A stretch of 64,000 nt of DNA from an uncultured Desulfobacter sp. (GCF_963666145.1 NZ_OY762614.1:3772501-3836500), one strand, 5' to 3'; positions 9,075 to 18,414 are shown, counted from the stretch's first letter. Program-made: numbers and translations. The notes: a model not told the origin generated them from the sequence alone.

Positions 9075-9452
9075 CTAGGGCACCGGCGATCTCTGCCATT
9101 TCTTCTCTTTCCTTTTTAATTTGCTTCTGTCAAGGGTGTAAGGAGCTGTATTCATAGCAAAAAGATTCATTGATGTACCGCATCCGGGGCCGCCGTTCAG
9201 GAATACAAACAACGGCTTTGATTTATAATCTTCAGCGGCCTGAAAATAGGCATACCACATCTGGTTGATTGAGGATCTATACCAGGTATGTGTTAACTGC
9301 ATTTGAAGTGCAAAATCAATGGGATCAATTTTAATAAAATTCATCTCCCCCTTATCTAAAACATAAGAGGGTTGGGCGGCTATAGCAGTGTCGACTGCTG
9401 TTAACATTGCGGCAATTAATATAGCACTTGCCAGACGCTTCCAAAATTTCAT
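9075..9452 (-). pseudogene. 5' fragment of a secreted S10 serine carboxypeptidase
   Basis: The start is clear (AAGGAG then ATG) and is followed by a signal peptide ending AIAA. The mature sequence reaches PLFVFLNGGPGCGTSM, the oxyanion-hole region that S10 peptidases carry near residue 60-100, then NTAPYTLDR. The frame runs out soon after into an unrelated Lys/Arg-rich tail and stops, so only about 120 of the usual 450 or more residues remain and the catalytic Ser, Asp and His regions are missing. After the break a second frame (AEIAGALEAF...) looks coding but I cannot assign it. A deletion joining this gene to the region upstream of the glutaminase is likely. Confidence 0.7.
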
Positions 9453-9494
9453 ATTTTTCTCCTTTTTAAAAACAACAAAGAAAACGGCTGTATC

Positions 9495-9820
9495 CTATTT
9501 CTTGTTTAACATTTTTAAATCCTGGGACATAATCGTCAATAACGACTGGGTGTCTACCCCGAGGGGCACCCAGACATTGGCCTGCTTAGGCCTGTGGCGG
9601 TCTTCTGAAACGGTCTGCCTGCTGGTGGTTTCGCCCTTGGTCTCAACACGGACATGCGCCCGTTTAAATCTAAATAATTCCGGGTAAAAGGTATATGCAT
9701 TGGCAGCCAGAGTATGGCAAATGTATCATCGCCTCCGGGATCGGTATCCAGCAGGATTTTTGTTTTATTGGGGCGGCGAATAGCGCCATGGGTAACATGC
9801 ATATTCCAATAAACAGGCAT
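9495..9820 (-). pseudogene. Nucleoside hydrolase (IUNH family) with large internal deletion
   Basis: Two short pieces of one family are adjacent. At 9704-9766 the minus strand reads KTKILLDTDPGGDDTFAILWL, the N-terminal Asp cluster that binds calcium and ribose in inosine-uridine nucleoside hydrolases. At 9495-9685, in a different frame, it reads a C-terminus of the same type (RAHVRVETKGE, SRQTV, NVWVPLGVD, LLTIM). Roughly 200 residues between them are gone. It cannot make an active enzyme. The upstream end is uncertain. Confidence 0.6.
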
Positions 9821-9929
9821 AGCTTCGCTCTGTCGGTTTCAGGGCCTTTGGGACCTGTGTCCGATGAATCAATGCAATTTTATCAATTGACGATATCTGA
9901 AATAACAGGACCATACCTGGTTGTTTAAA

Positions 9930-10260
9930 ACGTTTTTTAGGATTTAAAAAGTTAGATCTGGGGCTATCCTAAAATTGAGACATTGATTCTTTCAAATCGT
10001 CGGGCCCGGAAGCGATACAGGCGGTATTAAAAATTTGATTACATGGTTATCGCTTAAAGAAATAATACAAATGTCATCAATGAGCAAGACAAATTCAGGG
10101 TAAACGCAAGTAAATATTCCGAAGCGCCTATGGTTCCGATAATATCCCCTTTTACGACAAAATAAACCCCCTGAAAAAGAAGAGCGGCAAACCGTCTCCG
10201 GTTATATGCCGGTGATCACCATGGCGTCGCAATGGGTTTATGCGATATGCCACTATTGGA
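9930..10260. other. Degenerate region, possible GlcG/HbpS-like remnant on minus strand
   Basis: No intact gene. On the minus strand at about 10105-10200, a frame reads FAALLFQGVYFVVKGDIIG then TIGASEYLL, which resembles the C-terminal part of small GlcG/HbpS-type proteins (pattern GG-V-P-V-V-G-IG-SG). It has no start and soon stops. The last 40 bases resemble the sequence at 1126-1162. The rest shows nothing I can name. Confidence 0.3.
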
Positions 10261-11271
10261 CTATATCATCCCCAGATCAATGGCCTTAATCACCTGTTTG
10301 GCTTCGTTGAAACTATGGTCCTTATCTAATGCAGCCTGGAAGTAGGTCTTGGCCTTGGTTGCGTTTTTGGCATCCAGGTAGAGACGGCCGATGTTGTAAT
10401 AAATATAGGGTTCGTCGGGGTGGATTCTCAATGCTTTTTTGTATTGTTTCATGGCCTCTTTGATGTCGCCTTTTTTACGGTAAAGCACCCCTAATGTGTT
10501 AAAGACGTTCAGTGAATTGGTGCCGGACTCCAAAAGTTCATTGAGCAGGTCTTCGGCTTTGCCCAGTTTATCGGTGTCCATATATATCTCTGCTGCGATC
10601 CGGGTACACTCCTCAACCTTATCTGCGGCACCCATGGCCTTGTATACCATGGCCATGGCCTTGTACGCCTTTACAAAAAGCCGGTCCAGACGTGTTGCCT
10701 TTGAAAAGGCCTCAATGGCTTCGTGATGCTTGTTTTGAGCCGTTTTGATGTATCCGATGTTGTAATAGTATTCCGGATTCTCTTTCTGGTTGACCAGGTT
10801 CTGGAATAAATCCAAAGCCTTTTGGTATTCTTTTTTCTCAATGAACTCGAGACCTTGCTTTACACTCAGCTCCACCTGGTGGATGACAGGGTCTTGCAGA
10901 TTCCCTAAGGCTGCGGCCAGTTTCATTTTCATGGCTTTGGGGTTATAGGGGATGACAAAAAGCCCACTGACGCCTGCCTGGCCCGCCTTGATAACTTTGA
11001 TTTTGGTAAATGCGCTGTCGGTCAGGAAAAAAGGCAGATCTCCCAGTTTTTCTTCTTTTCTCAATATTTTTAACAAGGCAAGGCCTGACATATCACTCAT
11101 ATCATAGGCTGCAATGGCACATCCGATATCGGATGCTTTCAATAGGGCCCACCCGTTGTCTGCACTGTCCGCAGTTAAAATTTGGGTGTAGCCGATTTTT
11201 TCAAGGGCCGCTGAAAGCCTTTCCTGCTCCCGGGTGTCTTCGATGATGGTGAGAATTGACGGATGAGTCAT
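10261..11271 (-). CDS. Response-regulator receiver protein with TPR repeats
   Basis: 336 residues. Residues about 5-120 form a CheY-like receiver domain (TIIEDT acidic start, candidate phospho-acceptor Asp in AAYDMSDMSG, and a KAGQAGVSGLFVIPY C-terminal pattern). Residues about 130-330 are tandem tetratricopeptide repeats, for example YYNIGYIKTAQNKHHEAIEAF and PYIYYNIGRLYLDAKN. Such proteins act as signalling scaffolds; no DNA-binding or enzymatic domain is present. It is directly downstream of the adenylate-cyclase-like gene with only 8 bases between, so the two are probably one operon. Confidence 0.85.
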   Translation of the reverse strand: MTHPSILTIIEDTREQERLSAALEKIGYTQILTADSADNGWALLKASDIGCAIAAYDMSDMSGLALLKILRKEEKLGDLPFFLTDSAFTKIKVIKAGQAGVSGLFVIPYNPKAMKMKLAAALGNLQDPVIHQVELSVKQGLEFIEKKEYQKALDLFQNLVNQKENPEYYYNIGYIKTAQNKHHEAIEAFSKATRLDRLFVKAYKAMAMVYKAMGAADKVEECTRIAAEIYMDTDKLGKAEDLLNELLESGTNSLNVFNTLGVLYRKKGDIKEAMKQYKKALRIHPDEPYIYYNIGRLYLDAKNATKAKTYFQAALDKDHSFNEAKQVIKAIDLGMI

Positions 11272-11279
11272 GTGAATTC

Positions 11280-13283
11280 CTATAATTTGTCCAGCATTGG
11301 ACGATTTCGTTGGGGTGTGCCAGGGCGGTGCATGAGAAAACGATCTGCAAGAGATTCTTTGATTTCGTATACGGCATTGGCATCCCGGCGTTCGGCCATT
11401 TGGAAAAAAAAGAGGCGAATCTCTTTTCCGGCATACTGGTTAATTTTATCGGATATGGTTCTATATCTATCATTCAGATCCTGGTCCATGTCAAGCGGCA
11501 ACTGTTCGAAAAACAGTTCTCCCCACGAATTAAGCGCCAAAAGTTCAACGTGGGATACCCCATCGCCTGGATCCGGACAGACCAGCAGAATCAATATTTT
11601 GGTCCATCGGGCATCGTGTTCAAAACAATCGTCAAAAAGCGGTTTGACCGGCTGCATCACCAGATAGAGGGCATCTGTGGAGGCTGCCGTATCGCAGCTT
11701 TCATAAAGATTTAGGTGGGTAGCAAGTTTAATTTGGGTTTTATCTCTGCAATACAGGTGGTTCTCCATGATCCACCCCATAAGGCCCAGAAATCCGCTGG
11801 ATGCGTGAAGAACGATTTCATTGCCTCCATTGGAAAGCGCAGCTTTCAATGTCCATTTTTCCATTGCACTTTTTTTTATCAACAGCGTTGAAAACGCCTG
11901 CCGGGTTAAAAAATTGGAACTTTCCGGAATTTTGCCTGTTTGGGTATTCAGACGCGCTTTGACTTTGTTGTTCAAAATCCTCATATTTCTTTGTTCCGGC
12001 AGGGGCAGGTCCTGTTCAATGGTTTGCCCCTGGACCCTGATCTGTTCGTACATCACGGCCAGGCGCTGGATCAAGTTTGAGTCAAGAAACTGTTTCCCCT
12101 CTTCCGGCCAGTTTGGGTAGGACATCAGTTTTTTGACTTCGGACGGTGAGATGTTCCAGGTTCGGATATACTTGTCCAGCAATTGTTTTTTGGGTGATTC
12201 CGGGTCCGGCAGCTTGACTTTAGGGTAGCTGCAAAGTCTGAAAAATATGGCGGTTTTTATCAGTTTGAATCCTTCCCGGTCGTGGGTCCGGTGGTAATGG
12301 AGGACGCGATCAAACACGATTTTATAGGGGTCGCTTTCGCAGTCGTCAATGCCGGCGTTTGCAAAGTTTTGTTTGAGTTCGTCGCAAAGTAGCATGGTGC
12401 CGATCTTTTCGCCAGCGATATGGGAAAAGATCATGGTGGCCTTGAGCAACGCCTTGACCGGATCTTCTTTGGATTTGCAGATATGCCAGCGGATGCCCTG
12501 GTAAATGTCCTTTATCGACGGCATTTCGACCTTTCCAAGATCAAGAAAATCGTTTAAGAACAAGCTGAGTTCCGGCTGCCGGAATAAATTTGAAACCAGG
12601 CGGTCGTAAGTGCCCTGCTGCAAATTTGCCGGTAAAATTGTCCATATGGGAATTTTGCCGGCAATCATTAAAAACGTCCGGTAAAACTCCTCTTTGAGAA
12701 ACAGCTTGGGGGCGATCATGGTTTCCGGCCGATCAAATCCGGCGTAGCAATCTTTGCGTATGTCGGTCTGGTCCATGATGAAAAAGGTGACTTCCTGGTC
12801 AAAATTTCCCCGGGAAAATTTAACGATGTGGTTGAGTTTTTTTTCAAGGTTGTAATATCGTTGTTCGGTAAATTGGGTTTTGTCTATGATGACCCAGTAA
12901 TCAAAGTCAGACTGGGCCGATTGGGTAAACGTGCCCAAAGAACCGATGTGGTAAAATCCGAGTACGCAGGGATTTTGGATGTCTGTTTTCGCTTTGGGAA
13001 TATCGCCGGGAACCGCTTCAACGTCCTGCACCGCTTTGTAAAATCCGGAGTTTTTGAAATTATGGATGCCGCAGGCTTGTGGTGGTTCCTGAACATATCC
13101 TGGAAATTGCGGCTGGTTGATATGGATGAGAAAAGGAATTTTGATAAAAAGTTCAAGTTTTGGGCCCGAAAGATAGCGTAACGCCTCACGCATCCGGACC
13201 ACATTGTAGTTGGCAAAGGCCGCCTTTTTCCTGATGAGTTTGGCTGTCAGGGTATTTTCTGTGGATGCTGAACGATCGTCCAT
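11280..13283 (-). CDS. Class I adenylate cyclase-like protein
   Basis: About 667 residues. The N-terminal half resembles the catalytic domain of CyaA-type (class I) cyclases: GFYHIGSLGTFTQSAQSDFDYWVII gives the nucleotidyltransferase signature Gly-Ser with the Asp-x-Asp metal pair, and downstream YRTFLMIAGKIPIWTILP matches the same family. Expected reaction: ATP to cyclic AMP and pyrophosphate, in the cytosol. It is shorter than E. coli CyaA (848), lacking part of the C-terminal regulatory region. The start is placed at the ATG of MDDRSAS; the frame is open 15 codons further upstream to a GTG. Divergent from the HDOD gene with a short AT-rich gap of about 80-125 bases that must hold both promoters. 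Confidence 0.75.
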   Translation of the reverse strand: MDDRSASTENTLTAKLIRKKAAFANYNVVRMREALRYLSGPKLELFIKIPFLIHINQPQFPGYVQEPPQACGIHNFKNSGFYKAVQDVEAVPGDIPKAKTDIQNPCVLGFYHIGSLGTFTQSAQSDFDYWVIIDKTQFTEQRYYNLEKKLNHIVKFSRGNFDQEVTFFIMDQTDIRKDCYAGFDRPETMIAPKLFLKEEFYRTFLMIAGKIPIWTILPANLQQGTYDRLVSNLFRQPELSLFLNDFLDLGKVEMPSIKDIYQGIRWHICKSKEDPVKALLKATMIFSHIAGEKIGTMLLCDELKQNFANAGIDDCESDPYKIVFDRVLHYHRTHDREGFKLIKTAIFFRLCSYPKVKLPDPESPKKQLLDKYIRTWNISPSEVKKLMSYPNWPEEGKQFLDSNLIQRLAVMYEQIRVQGQTIEQDLPLPEQRNMRILNNKVKARLNTQTGKIPESSNFLTRQAFSTLLIKKSAMEKWTLKAALSNGGNEIVLHASSGFLGLMGWIMENHLYCRDKTQIKLATHLNLYESCDTAASTDALYLVMQPVKPLFDDCFEHDARWTKILILLVCPDPGDGVSHVELLALNSWGELFFEQLPLDMDQDLNDRYRTISDKINQYAGKEIRLFFFQMAERRDANAVYEIKESLADRFLMHRPGTPQRNRPMLDKL

Positions 13284-13407
13284 GGCCTGTCCGGTTTTAT
13301 ATGTGAGTAAATCATTTGAAAAGATCACACAAAATGTCTAAGATTATTGTGATATTATAAGAACGATTTTTTATTATTTTCAAGTCAAGTTTTAACATGG
13401 AGCATGA

Positions 13408-14976
13408 ATGGGCGATACGGATTCCTCTCATACCGGCATTGATCTGGATGTCATCTGCATTAACGAACTGGTTGAAACAGACGAGGATGTCCCTGAAAAA
13501 TTTCAAAAGAGCATCCGTTCGGACCCCCAGGATTATCGGGTCTACTTGAGCGGAATTCTAAAAAGAATGCAGGGGCGGGAGGCGTTTTTAAGCTTTTCCC
13601 AACAGATAGACAACGTCAATCAAATCCTGAGCATGGACTATTCCTCGGCAGGGGATATTGCCCGGGTGATTCTTGAAGACTTAAGTTTGACCGCCCAGGT
13701 GCTCAAACTAGTGAATTCTTCCATTTACCGGCAGTTCTCAGACAAGGGGATTTCAACCCTTTCCGAGGCCATGATCATATTGGGGACCGATGAAGTCCGG
13801 GAACTTGCTGCCAGCCTTAAGATTTTTGAGATGATGAGTTCAAAGGCCAACTCTTTGATCTTGAAAGATAAAATGCTTAGAAGCCTTCATCGCAGTGCCG
13901 TGGCAAGGCAGATTGAGACGGAGACGGGCAGCAAGAGTTCGGATGCCTTTCCTGTCTCCGCCATGTTGTACGAACTGGGTGAATACCTGGTGGCGCTTTT
14001 GGACCCGGATACCTATATTAGGGTTGAGATTGCCTTGGAAGAGGAGGAGGTGTCCAGGGAAATTGCGGCTAAAATGATGTTAGGCTTAACCTATTTTGAA
14101 CTCGGTCAAATGGTTGCCTTGAAGTTTAATCTGCCCCAGAGAATTGTCCGGGCCATGAGTCCGGTGCGGTTGACTGCCGGGCAGAATATAAGAATCGCCC
14201 CCCAGGAAAAGGCCCGGTATCTTTGTGCTTTTGTATATGAATTGTGTAATATTCCCGCCCAGGCAGATGACCCGGCAGCCCTTGATGCCGCAGGGCAAGT
14301 TGCGGATAAGTACCGTGGCCTTCTGGATTTAGATGCCCGGCAGGCAATGGCTTTGAGCTGTTCAGCCATGGAACGGGTGGCGCGGCATGCTGAAATTTTA
14401 GGCATTGATCCTGTTCTGTCCACACCTGTGAAACCTGATCCGGGGAGAAAAAACAAGGGGCAGTTGGATCAGGGGATCGGTCGTGTGGAAGCGGCATTGG
14501 AGGAAGGCCTGAGCATTCATGAAATTTTCACCCGCCTGATCGACACCATGGCCCAATGCTTTAACTTTAACCAGATCGTCATCAGTATCAAAAAAAAAGA
14601 GACCAATACCATGCCGCCCAGATTTGTCCGGGGGGAAAAACGAACCAATGGCTTCGGCAAGTCCATGGAATTCAAAATTGAACCGGCATCGGGCATTTTT
14701 AACAACGCCATCGACCGGCAAGTGGATATTATTGTCAAAGATGCTAAAAAAGAGTCGTCCAAACAGCAGATTCCCACCTGGTATATGAAAAATGTAGCAG
14801 AGCCCTTTATGATAAAGGGGTTCGGTATTTTTCCCGTATTTGTGGAGGGCAAGATCGTCTCTATGGTCTATGTGGACTGGGATGAAAAGACACCGGACCC
14901 GGATGGAAAAATACTGGGGTATATCCGTGGATTCAGACAACAGATGATACGGGCCTTTACCCTTCACGCCAGATAG
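13408..14976 (+). CDS. HDOD-domain signalling protein
   Basis: 522 residues, ATG preceded by GGAG. Residues about 50-250 form an HDOD domain: NQILSMDYSSAGDIARVILEDLSLTAQVLKLVNSS and ISTLSEAMIILGTDEVREL are typical. The central HD metal motif is absent, as usual for this group. Residues about 350-520 look like a GAF-type sensory domain (FTRLIDTMAQCFNFNQIVISI ... FPVFVEGKIVSMVYVDW). HDOD proteins act as regulators in stress, motility or c-di-GMP signalling; the specific role is unknown. Confidence 0.85.
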   Translation: MGDTDSSHTGIDLDVICINELVETDEDVPEKFQKSIRSDPQDYRVYLSGILKRMQGREAFLSFSQQIDNVNQILSMDYSSAGDIARVILEDLSLTAQVLKLVNSSIYRQFSDKGISTLSEAMIILGTDEVRELAASLKIFEMMSSKANSLILKDKMLRSLHRSAVARQIETETGSKSSDAFPVSAMLYELGEYLVALLDPDTYIRVEIALEEEEVSREIAAKMMLGLTYFELGQMVALKFNLPQRIVRAMSPVRLTAGQNIRIAPQEKARYLCAFVYELCNIPAQADDPAALDAAGQVADKYRGLLDLDARQAMALSCSAMERVARHAEILGIDPVLSTPVKPDPGRKNKGQLDQGIGRVEAALEEGLSIHEIFTRLIDTMAQCFNFNQIVISIKKKETNTMPPRFVRGEKRTNGFGKSMEFKIEPASGIFNNAIDRQVDIIVKDAKKESSKQQIPTWYMKNVAEPFMIKGFGIFPVFVEGKIVSMVYVDWDEKTPDPDGKILGYIRGFRQQMIRAFTLHAR

Positions 14977-15047
14977 TGTCTGAACGAAAACCGTAAATTT
15001 TGCCTTTCGCCTTTTATTTGCATTTGATTTGTAATATACCATGGGCC

Positions 15048-15713
15048 ATGAATACGGATTGCGAAAAAACTCTGTTTTATTCCGTGGGACGGTCTGTCAC
15101 CGATTCCGTTCGTGAGGCCGAAATAAAAATTAAGCGCTCCGTATTTGTGTGCAGGCTCAAGTATGCGGATACCATTGAAGGGGCCAAGGACTTTATTTCC
15201 AGTGTCTCCAAAGAATATAAAACCGCCACCCATAACTGCTGGGCCTATGTGGTGGGGGATTGCGGGCAGATTCGTCATTGTTCGGATGCGGGGGAACCGC
15301 CGGGAACCGCAGGAAAGCCCATGCTGAATGCGCTGATGTCCCATAATATGACCTGTACAGCGGCGGTTGTTACCCGGTATTTCGGTGGGGTGAAGCTTGG
15401 GGTTCGCGGACTAATTGAAGCCTACGCCCTGGCTGTGGAGGAAGCCGTTGCACAGGCGCCTCTGGTTCGGCTGGTGAAAACCCGGTCTTTTCAAATCAGC
15501 CTGGATTACAGCCTCAATGATTCGTTTTTAAACCGCATCAGTGCCTTGAAAACCACCATTACCGGTACTGATTATCAAGAGAAGGTCACCCATGACCTGT
15601 CCGTGGAACTGTCCGATCTTCCGGCCCTGGAATTGTTGCTCACGCAATATCAGTGCCAGGGGCTTTTGGTGTATTCTGTAACCACGGAAGACATGGAAGG
15701 CTCTGAAAATTAG
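15048..15713 (+). CDS. yigZ: YigZ/IMPACT family protein
   Basis: About 221 residues. The conserved block SVFVCRLKYADTIEGAKDFI, then THNCWAYVVG, CSDAGEPPGTAGKPML and VVTRYFGGVKLGVRGLIEAY is diagnostic of the YigZ (UPF0029/IMPACT) family, which is linked to translation-related or proteolytic regulation. The C-terminal DUF1949-like domain is present. The start is set at the ATG of MNTDCEK because the conserved domain begins soon after; the frame is open 16 codons upstream. No strong ribosome binding site is visible. Confidence 0.85.
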   Translation: MNTDCEKTLFYSVGRSVTDSVREAEIKIKRSVFVCRLKYADTIEGAKDFISSVSKEYKTATHNCWAYVVGDCGQIRHCSDAGEPPGTAGKPMLNALMSHNMTCTAAVVTRYFGGVKLGVRGLIEAYALAVEEAVAQAPLVRLVKTRSFQISLDYSLNDSFLNRISALKTTITGTDYQEKVTHDLSVELSDLPALELLLTQYQCQGLLVYSVTTEDMEGSEN

Positions 15714-15845
15714 TGTCCAAAGCGCTTAATTTATACCTTGGGGTGACCGCTGGAAAGACAGTACTTCGATCCAACATCCCGCTTCATCATCAATCAATTT
15801 TATTTCCGTGTTTTTCAGTGCTTTCAGTGGTTCATTGAAAAAGTA

Positions 15846-15897
15846 TTGACACCAATCAAAATTTCAGTATTCTTTAATCTAAATAAGGAATACTGAA
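15846..15897 (+). promoter_or_regulatory. Sigma-70-type promoter with overlapping operator palindrome
   Basis: TTGACA (15846-15851), a 16-base spacer and TATTCT (15868-15873) form a good -35/-10 pair. The inverted repeat TTCAGTATTC (15863-15872) and GAATACTGAA (15888-15897), 15 bases apart, covers the -10 box and the region just after it. The next gene encodes an XRE repressor-like protein, so autoregulation at this palindrome is a natural inference. Confidence 0.65.
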
Positions 15898-15909
15898 TTT
15901 GGTGAATAA

Positions 15910-16497
15910 ATGAAAATCAAGTTGGGCCCGTTGCTGCGGGCCATTCGAAATTCACGGCACCTGACCATCAAAGAGGTGGCGGCAAAAGCCGGAGTCAGTT
16001 CAAGCCTGTTGTCCCAGATTGAACGCAACCGTATATCTCCGTCTCTGGATACCTTGCTGGAATTGCTGGAAGTTTACGGGGTCTCTCCGGAGAAGTTTTT
16101 TAAGGATTATGAGACCATGAACCGGGTGGAGATTATCAAAAAGGACCAGCGCCAGGTCTACCAGCGCAAGGGCTTTAAATATGAAACCCTGTGCGGACTC
16201 AGTCAATCCAAAGGCAACCATTCGTTTACCGCCTTTTTTCTTGAGATTGCACCGGGGCAGCAGCGGGGGGATGAAAATGACGGCCACCTTGGCCGTGAAC
16301 TGGGGATTGTGGTCAACGGTTCCGGCCAGTTGATTTACGGCGGGGATGTCTACGATATCAGTGACGGAGATACCTTGTCTTTTTCGTCCCAGATACCCCA
16401 TGTGATTAAAAATTCGGGTGACGAGCTGTTCCAGGCGTACTGGATTGTTACGCCTGCGGACGGTGAAGATTATTTTGGTGAAGCAAACAATAAATAA
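15910..16497 (+). CDS. XRE-family regulator with C-terminal cupin domain
   Basis: 195 residues. Residues about 5-65 are a helix-turn-helix of lambda-repressor type (IRNSRHLTIKEVAAKAGVSS, SLLSQIERNRISPSLDTL). Residues about 110-190 form a cupin (FFLEIAPGQQRGDENDGHLGRELGIVVNGSGQL ... SFSSQIPHVIKNSG), the usual effector-binding part of this family. It directly precedes leuC: its stop overlaps an in-frame ATG and the better leuC start is 11 bases on, so they are probably co-transcribed. The overlapping palindrome in its promoter suggests autoregulation and control of the downstream dehydratase genes by a small-molecule ligand. Confidence 0.9.
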   Translation: MKIKLGPLLRAIRNSRHLTIKEVAAKAGVSSSLLSQIERNRISPSLDTLLELLEVYGVSPEKFFKDYETMNRVEIIKKDQRQVYQRKGFKYETLCGLSQSKGNHSFTAFFLEIAPGQQRGDENDGHLGRELGIVVNGSGQLIYGGDVYDISDGDTLSFSSQIPHVIKNSGDELFQAYWIVTPADGEDYFGEANNK

Positions 16498-16508
16498 TGG
16501 AGAGTGCC

Positions 16509-17795
16509 ATGGGAAAAACAATTGCTGAAAAAATTTTTGAGACCCATCTGGTGGACAAACCCTTCGGGGATGTCAACGTCCTGCGCCTGGATCGGGTTTT
16601 CTGTCATGAAATTACCACCCCGACTGCGGTCATGGACCTGGTCGAAAGGGGAAAAGACCGGGTGTTTGATCCGGACAAAATCAAGGCGGTGATTGATCAT
16701 GTGTCACCGGCCAAAGATTCCAAAACCGCCATGCAGGGAAAAATTCTGCGGGACTGGGCCCAACGTCACAATATCAAAGATTTTTTTGATATCGGCGAAA
16801 ACGGCGTCTGCCATGCCCTGTTCCCTGAAAAAGGGTTCGTCCGTCCCGGGTTCACCATTATCATGGGTGACTCCCATACCTGTACCCACGGTGCATTTGG
16901 CGCATTTGGCGCAGGGGTTGGCACCACCGACCTTGAGGTGGGGATTTTAAAGGGCGTCTGCACCTTTAAACAGCCGGAAACATTTAAAATTGAAATCACC
17001 GGAACCCTTCGGCCCGGTGTTTATGCCAAGGATATTATCCTTGAGGTGATTCGCCAGATTACCGTGAACGGGGCCACCAACATGGTCATTGAGTTCACAG
17101 GCCCAGTGGTGGATGCCATGGGCATGGACCAGCGCATGACCCTGGCCAATATGGCCGTGGAAGCCGGTGCCACATCCGGTATCTGTCTGCCGGATATGAC
17201 AACGGTGGAATATTTGTGGCCGTTTATTAAAGATGAGTTCAAGACCCCCGAAGACGCCCTGGCAGAATACTCCCAGTTCTGTTCCGATCCCGATGCCGTC
17301 TATGCCAAGACCAAGACCATTGATGTTACCACCCTTGAGCCCCTGGCAACCTTCGGGTTTAAACCGGACAATGTTAAACCCGTCTCCCAGATGACCGATA
17401 CCCGGGTGGATCAGGTTTACATTGGTTCCTGCACCAACGGCCGTCTGGAGGACCTTCGTGAGGCGGCCGCCGAGGTGGCGGGTAAAAAGATTCATCCGGG
17501 TTTGAGAGCCATTGTATCTCCGGCCACGCCGGATATTTTTAAAGCGGCACTGGATGAAGGTCTGATAAAAACCTTCATGGATGCAGGCTTCTGCGTAACC
17601 AACCCCACCTGCGGTGCCTGCCTTGGCATGAGCAACGGGGTACTGGCCGAAGGCGAGGTCGCCGCGTCCACCACCAACAGAAACTTTAACGGACGCATGG
17701 GCAAAGGCGGCATGGTTCATCTGGTGAGTCCGGCCACAGCCGCAGCCACGGCCATCCATGGTGTGCTCACTCACTCTGACCGGTTTAAAAATTAG
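16509..17795 (+). CDS. leuC: 3-isopropylmalate dehydratase/homoaconitase family, large subunit
   Basis: About 428 residues. The start is placed at MGKTIAEK, preceded by GGAGAG. It has the aconitase-superfamily features: GDSHTCTHGAFGAFGAGVGTTDLE near residue 120, IGSCTNGRLEDL near residue 305 and CGACLG near residue 360, which together supply the three Cys ligands of the 4Fe-4S cluster. Length and motifs fit the shorter archaeal-type LeuC/HacA branch. The usual reaction is isomerisation of 2- to 3-isopropylmalate in leucine synthesis. No leuA or leuB is nearby and an XRE-cupin regulator is attached, so another 2-alkylmalate or homoaconitate substrate is possible. Confidence 0.85.
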   Translation: MGKTIAEKIFETHLVDKPFGDVNVLRLDRVFCHEITTPTAVMDLVERGKDRVFDPDKIKAVIDHVSPAKDSKTAMQGKILRDWAQRHNIKDFFDIGENGVCHALFPEKGFVRPGFTIIMGDSHTCTHGAFGAFGAGVGTTDLEVGILKGVCTFKQPETFKIEITGTLRPGVYAKDIILEVIRQITVNGATNMVIEFTGPVVDAMGMDQRMTLANMAVEAGATSGICLPDMTTVEYLWPFIKDEFKTPEDALAEYSQFCSDPDAVYAKTKTIDVTTLEPLATFGFKPDNVKPVSQMTDTRVDQVYIGSCTNGRLEDLREAAAEVAGKKIHPGLRAIVSPATPDIFKAALDEGLIKTFMDAGFCVTNPTCGACLGMSNGVLAEGEVAASTTNRNFNGRMGKGGMVHLVSPATAAATAIHGVLTHSDRFKN

Positions 17796-17804
17796 GGAGA
17801 TATC

Positions 17805-18329
17805 ATGAAAGATTTTCAAGGAAAAATGCTCTGCCTGGACCGGGCAGATATCAATACTGACGAAATTATTCCGGCCAAATATTTGACCGAAATTTCAAAA
17901 TTCGCCTTAAAACCCCATTTGCTCGAAGATCTGGTGCTGGATGGCTTTAATGCGGCAACGGATCTTAACGATGTCCGGGTGATTGTCACCCGGAGCAATT
18001 TTGGCTGCGGCTCTTCGAGGGAGCATGCTCCCTGGGCTTTGGAAGAAAACGGCATCTACGTGGTGATTGCCCCGAGTTTTGCCCGGATTTTCAGGCAGAA
18101 TATGTTCAATTGCGGCATGATGGCCATTGAATTGCCCGAAGATAAGATCCAGGCGTTGTTCGAGCTGGGTGCAGGCAAAACGGCTCAACTTAGTGTAGAT
18201 GTTGCGAGCCAGACCCTTACCGCAACCGATGCCGGCAAAGAGTTGAAAATTGAATTTCCCATTTCGCAATTTGACAAAACCCTGGTGGAGACCGGGGGGT
18301 GGGTAGAGTTCGCAGATAAAAACTATTAA
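17805..18329 (+). CDS. leuD: 3-isopropylmalate dehydratase family, small subunit
   Basis: 174 residues, starting 9 bases after leuC with GGGAGA as ribosome binding site. The swivel domain is recognisable: DRADINTDEIIPAKYL at the N-terminus and SNFGCGSSREHAPWAL in the middle, followed by IAPSFARIFRQNMFNCG. It pairs with the large subunit to form the heterodimeric dehydratase. A strong hairpin about 85 bases downstream probably ends the operon. Confidence 0.88.
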   Translation: MKDFQGKMLCLDRADINTDEIIPAKYLTEISKFALKPHLLEDLVLDGFNAATDLNDVRVIVTRSNFGCGSSREHAPWALEENGIYVVIAPSFARIFRQNMFNCGMMAIELPEDKIQALFELGAGKTAQLSVDVASQTLTATDAGKELKIEFPISQFDKTLVETGGWVEFADKNY

Positions 18330-18414
18330 TTAGCCTCTGAGCGAAAATTGTGTATTTAGACGCTTCATTCACGGCGCGACTACTTACACAAATATACTCG
18401 GATGCAGTACGCAT

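Noticed and set aside
14977..15010. Similar sequence GTCTGAACGAAAA after the HDOD gene and CTCTGAGCGAAAA after leuD (about 18335)
   Set aside because: Too short to call a repeat; could be chance or part of 3' ends.
16947..17819. 290-residue open frame on the minus strand opposite leuC
   Set aside because: Shadow of leuC; Gly/His-rich composition typical of antisense frames.
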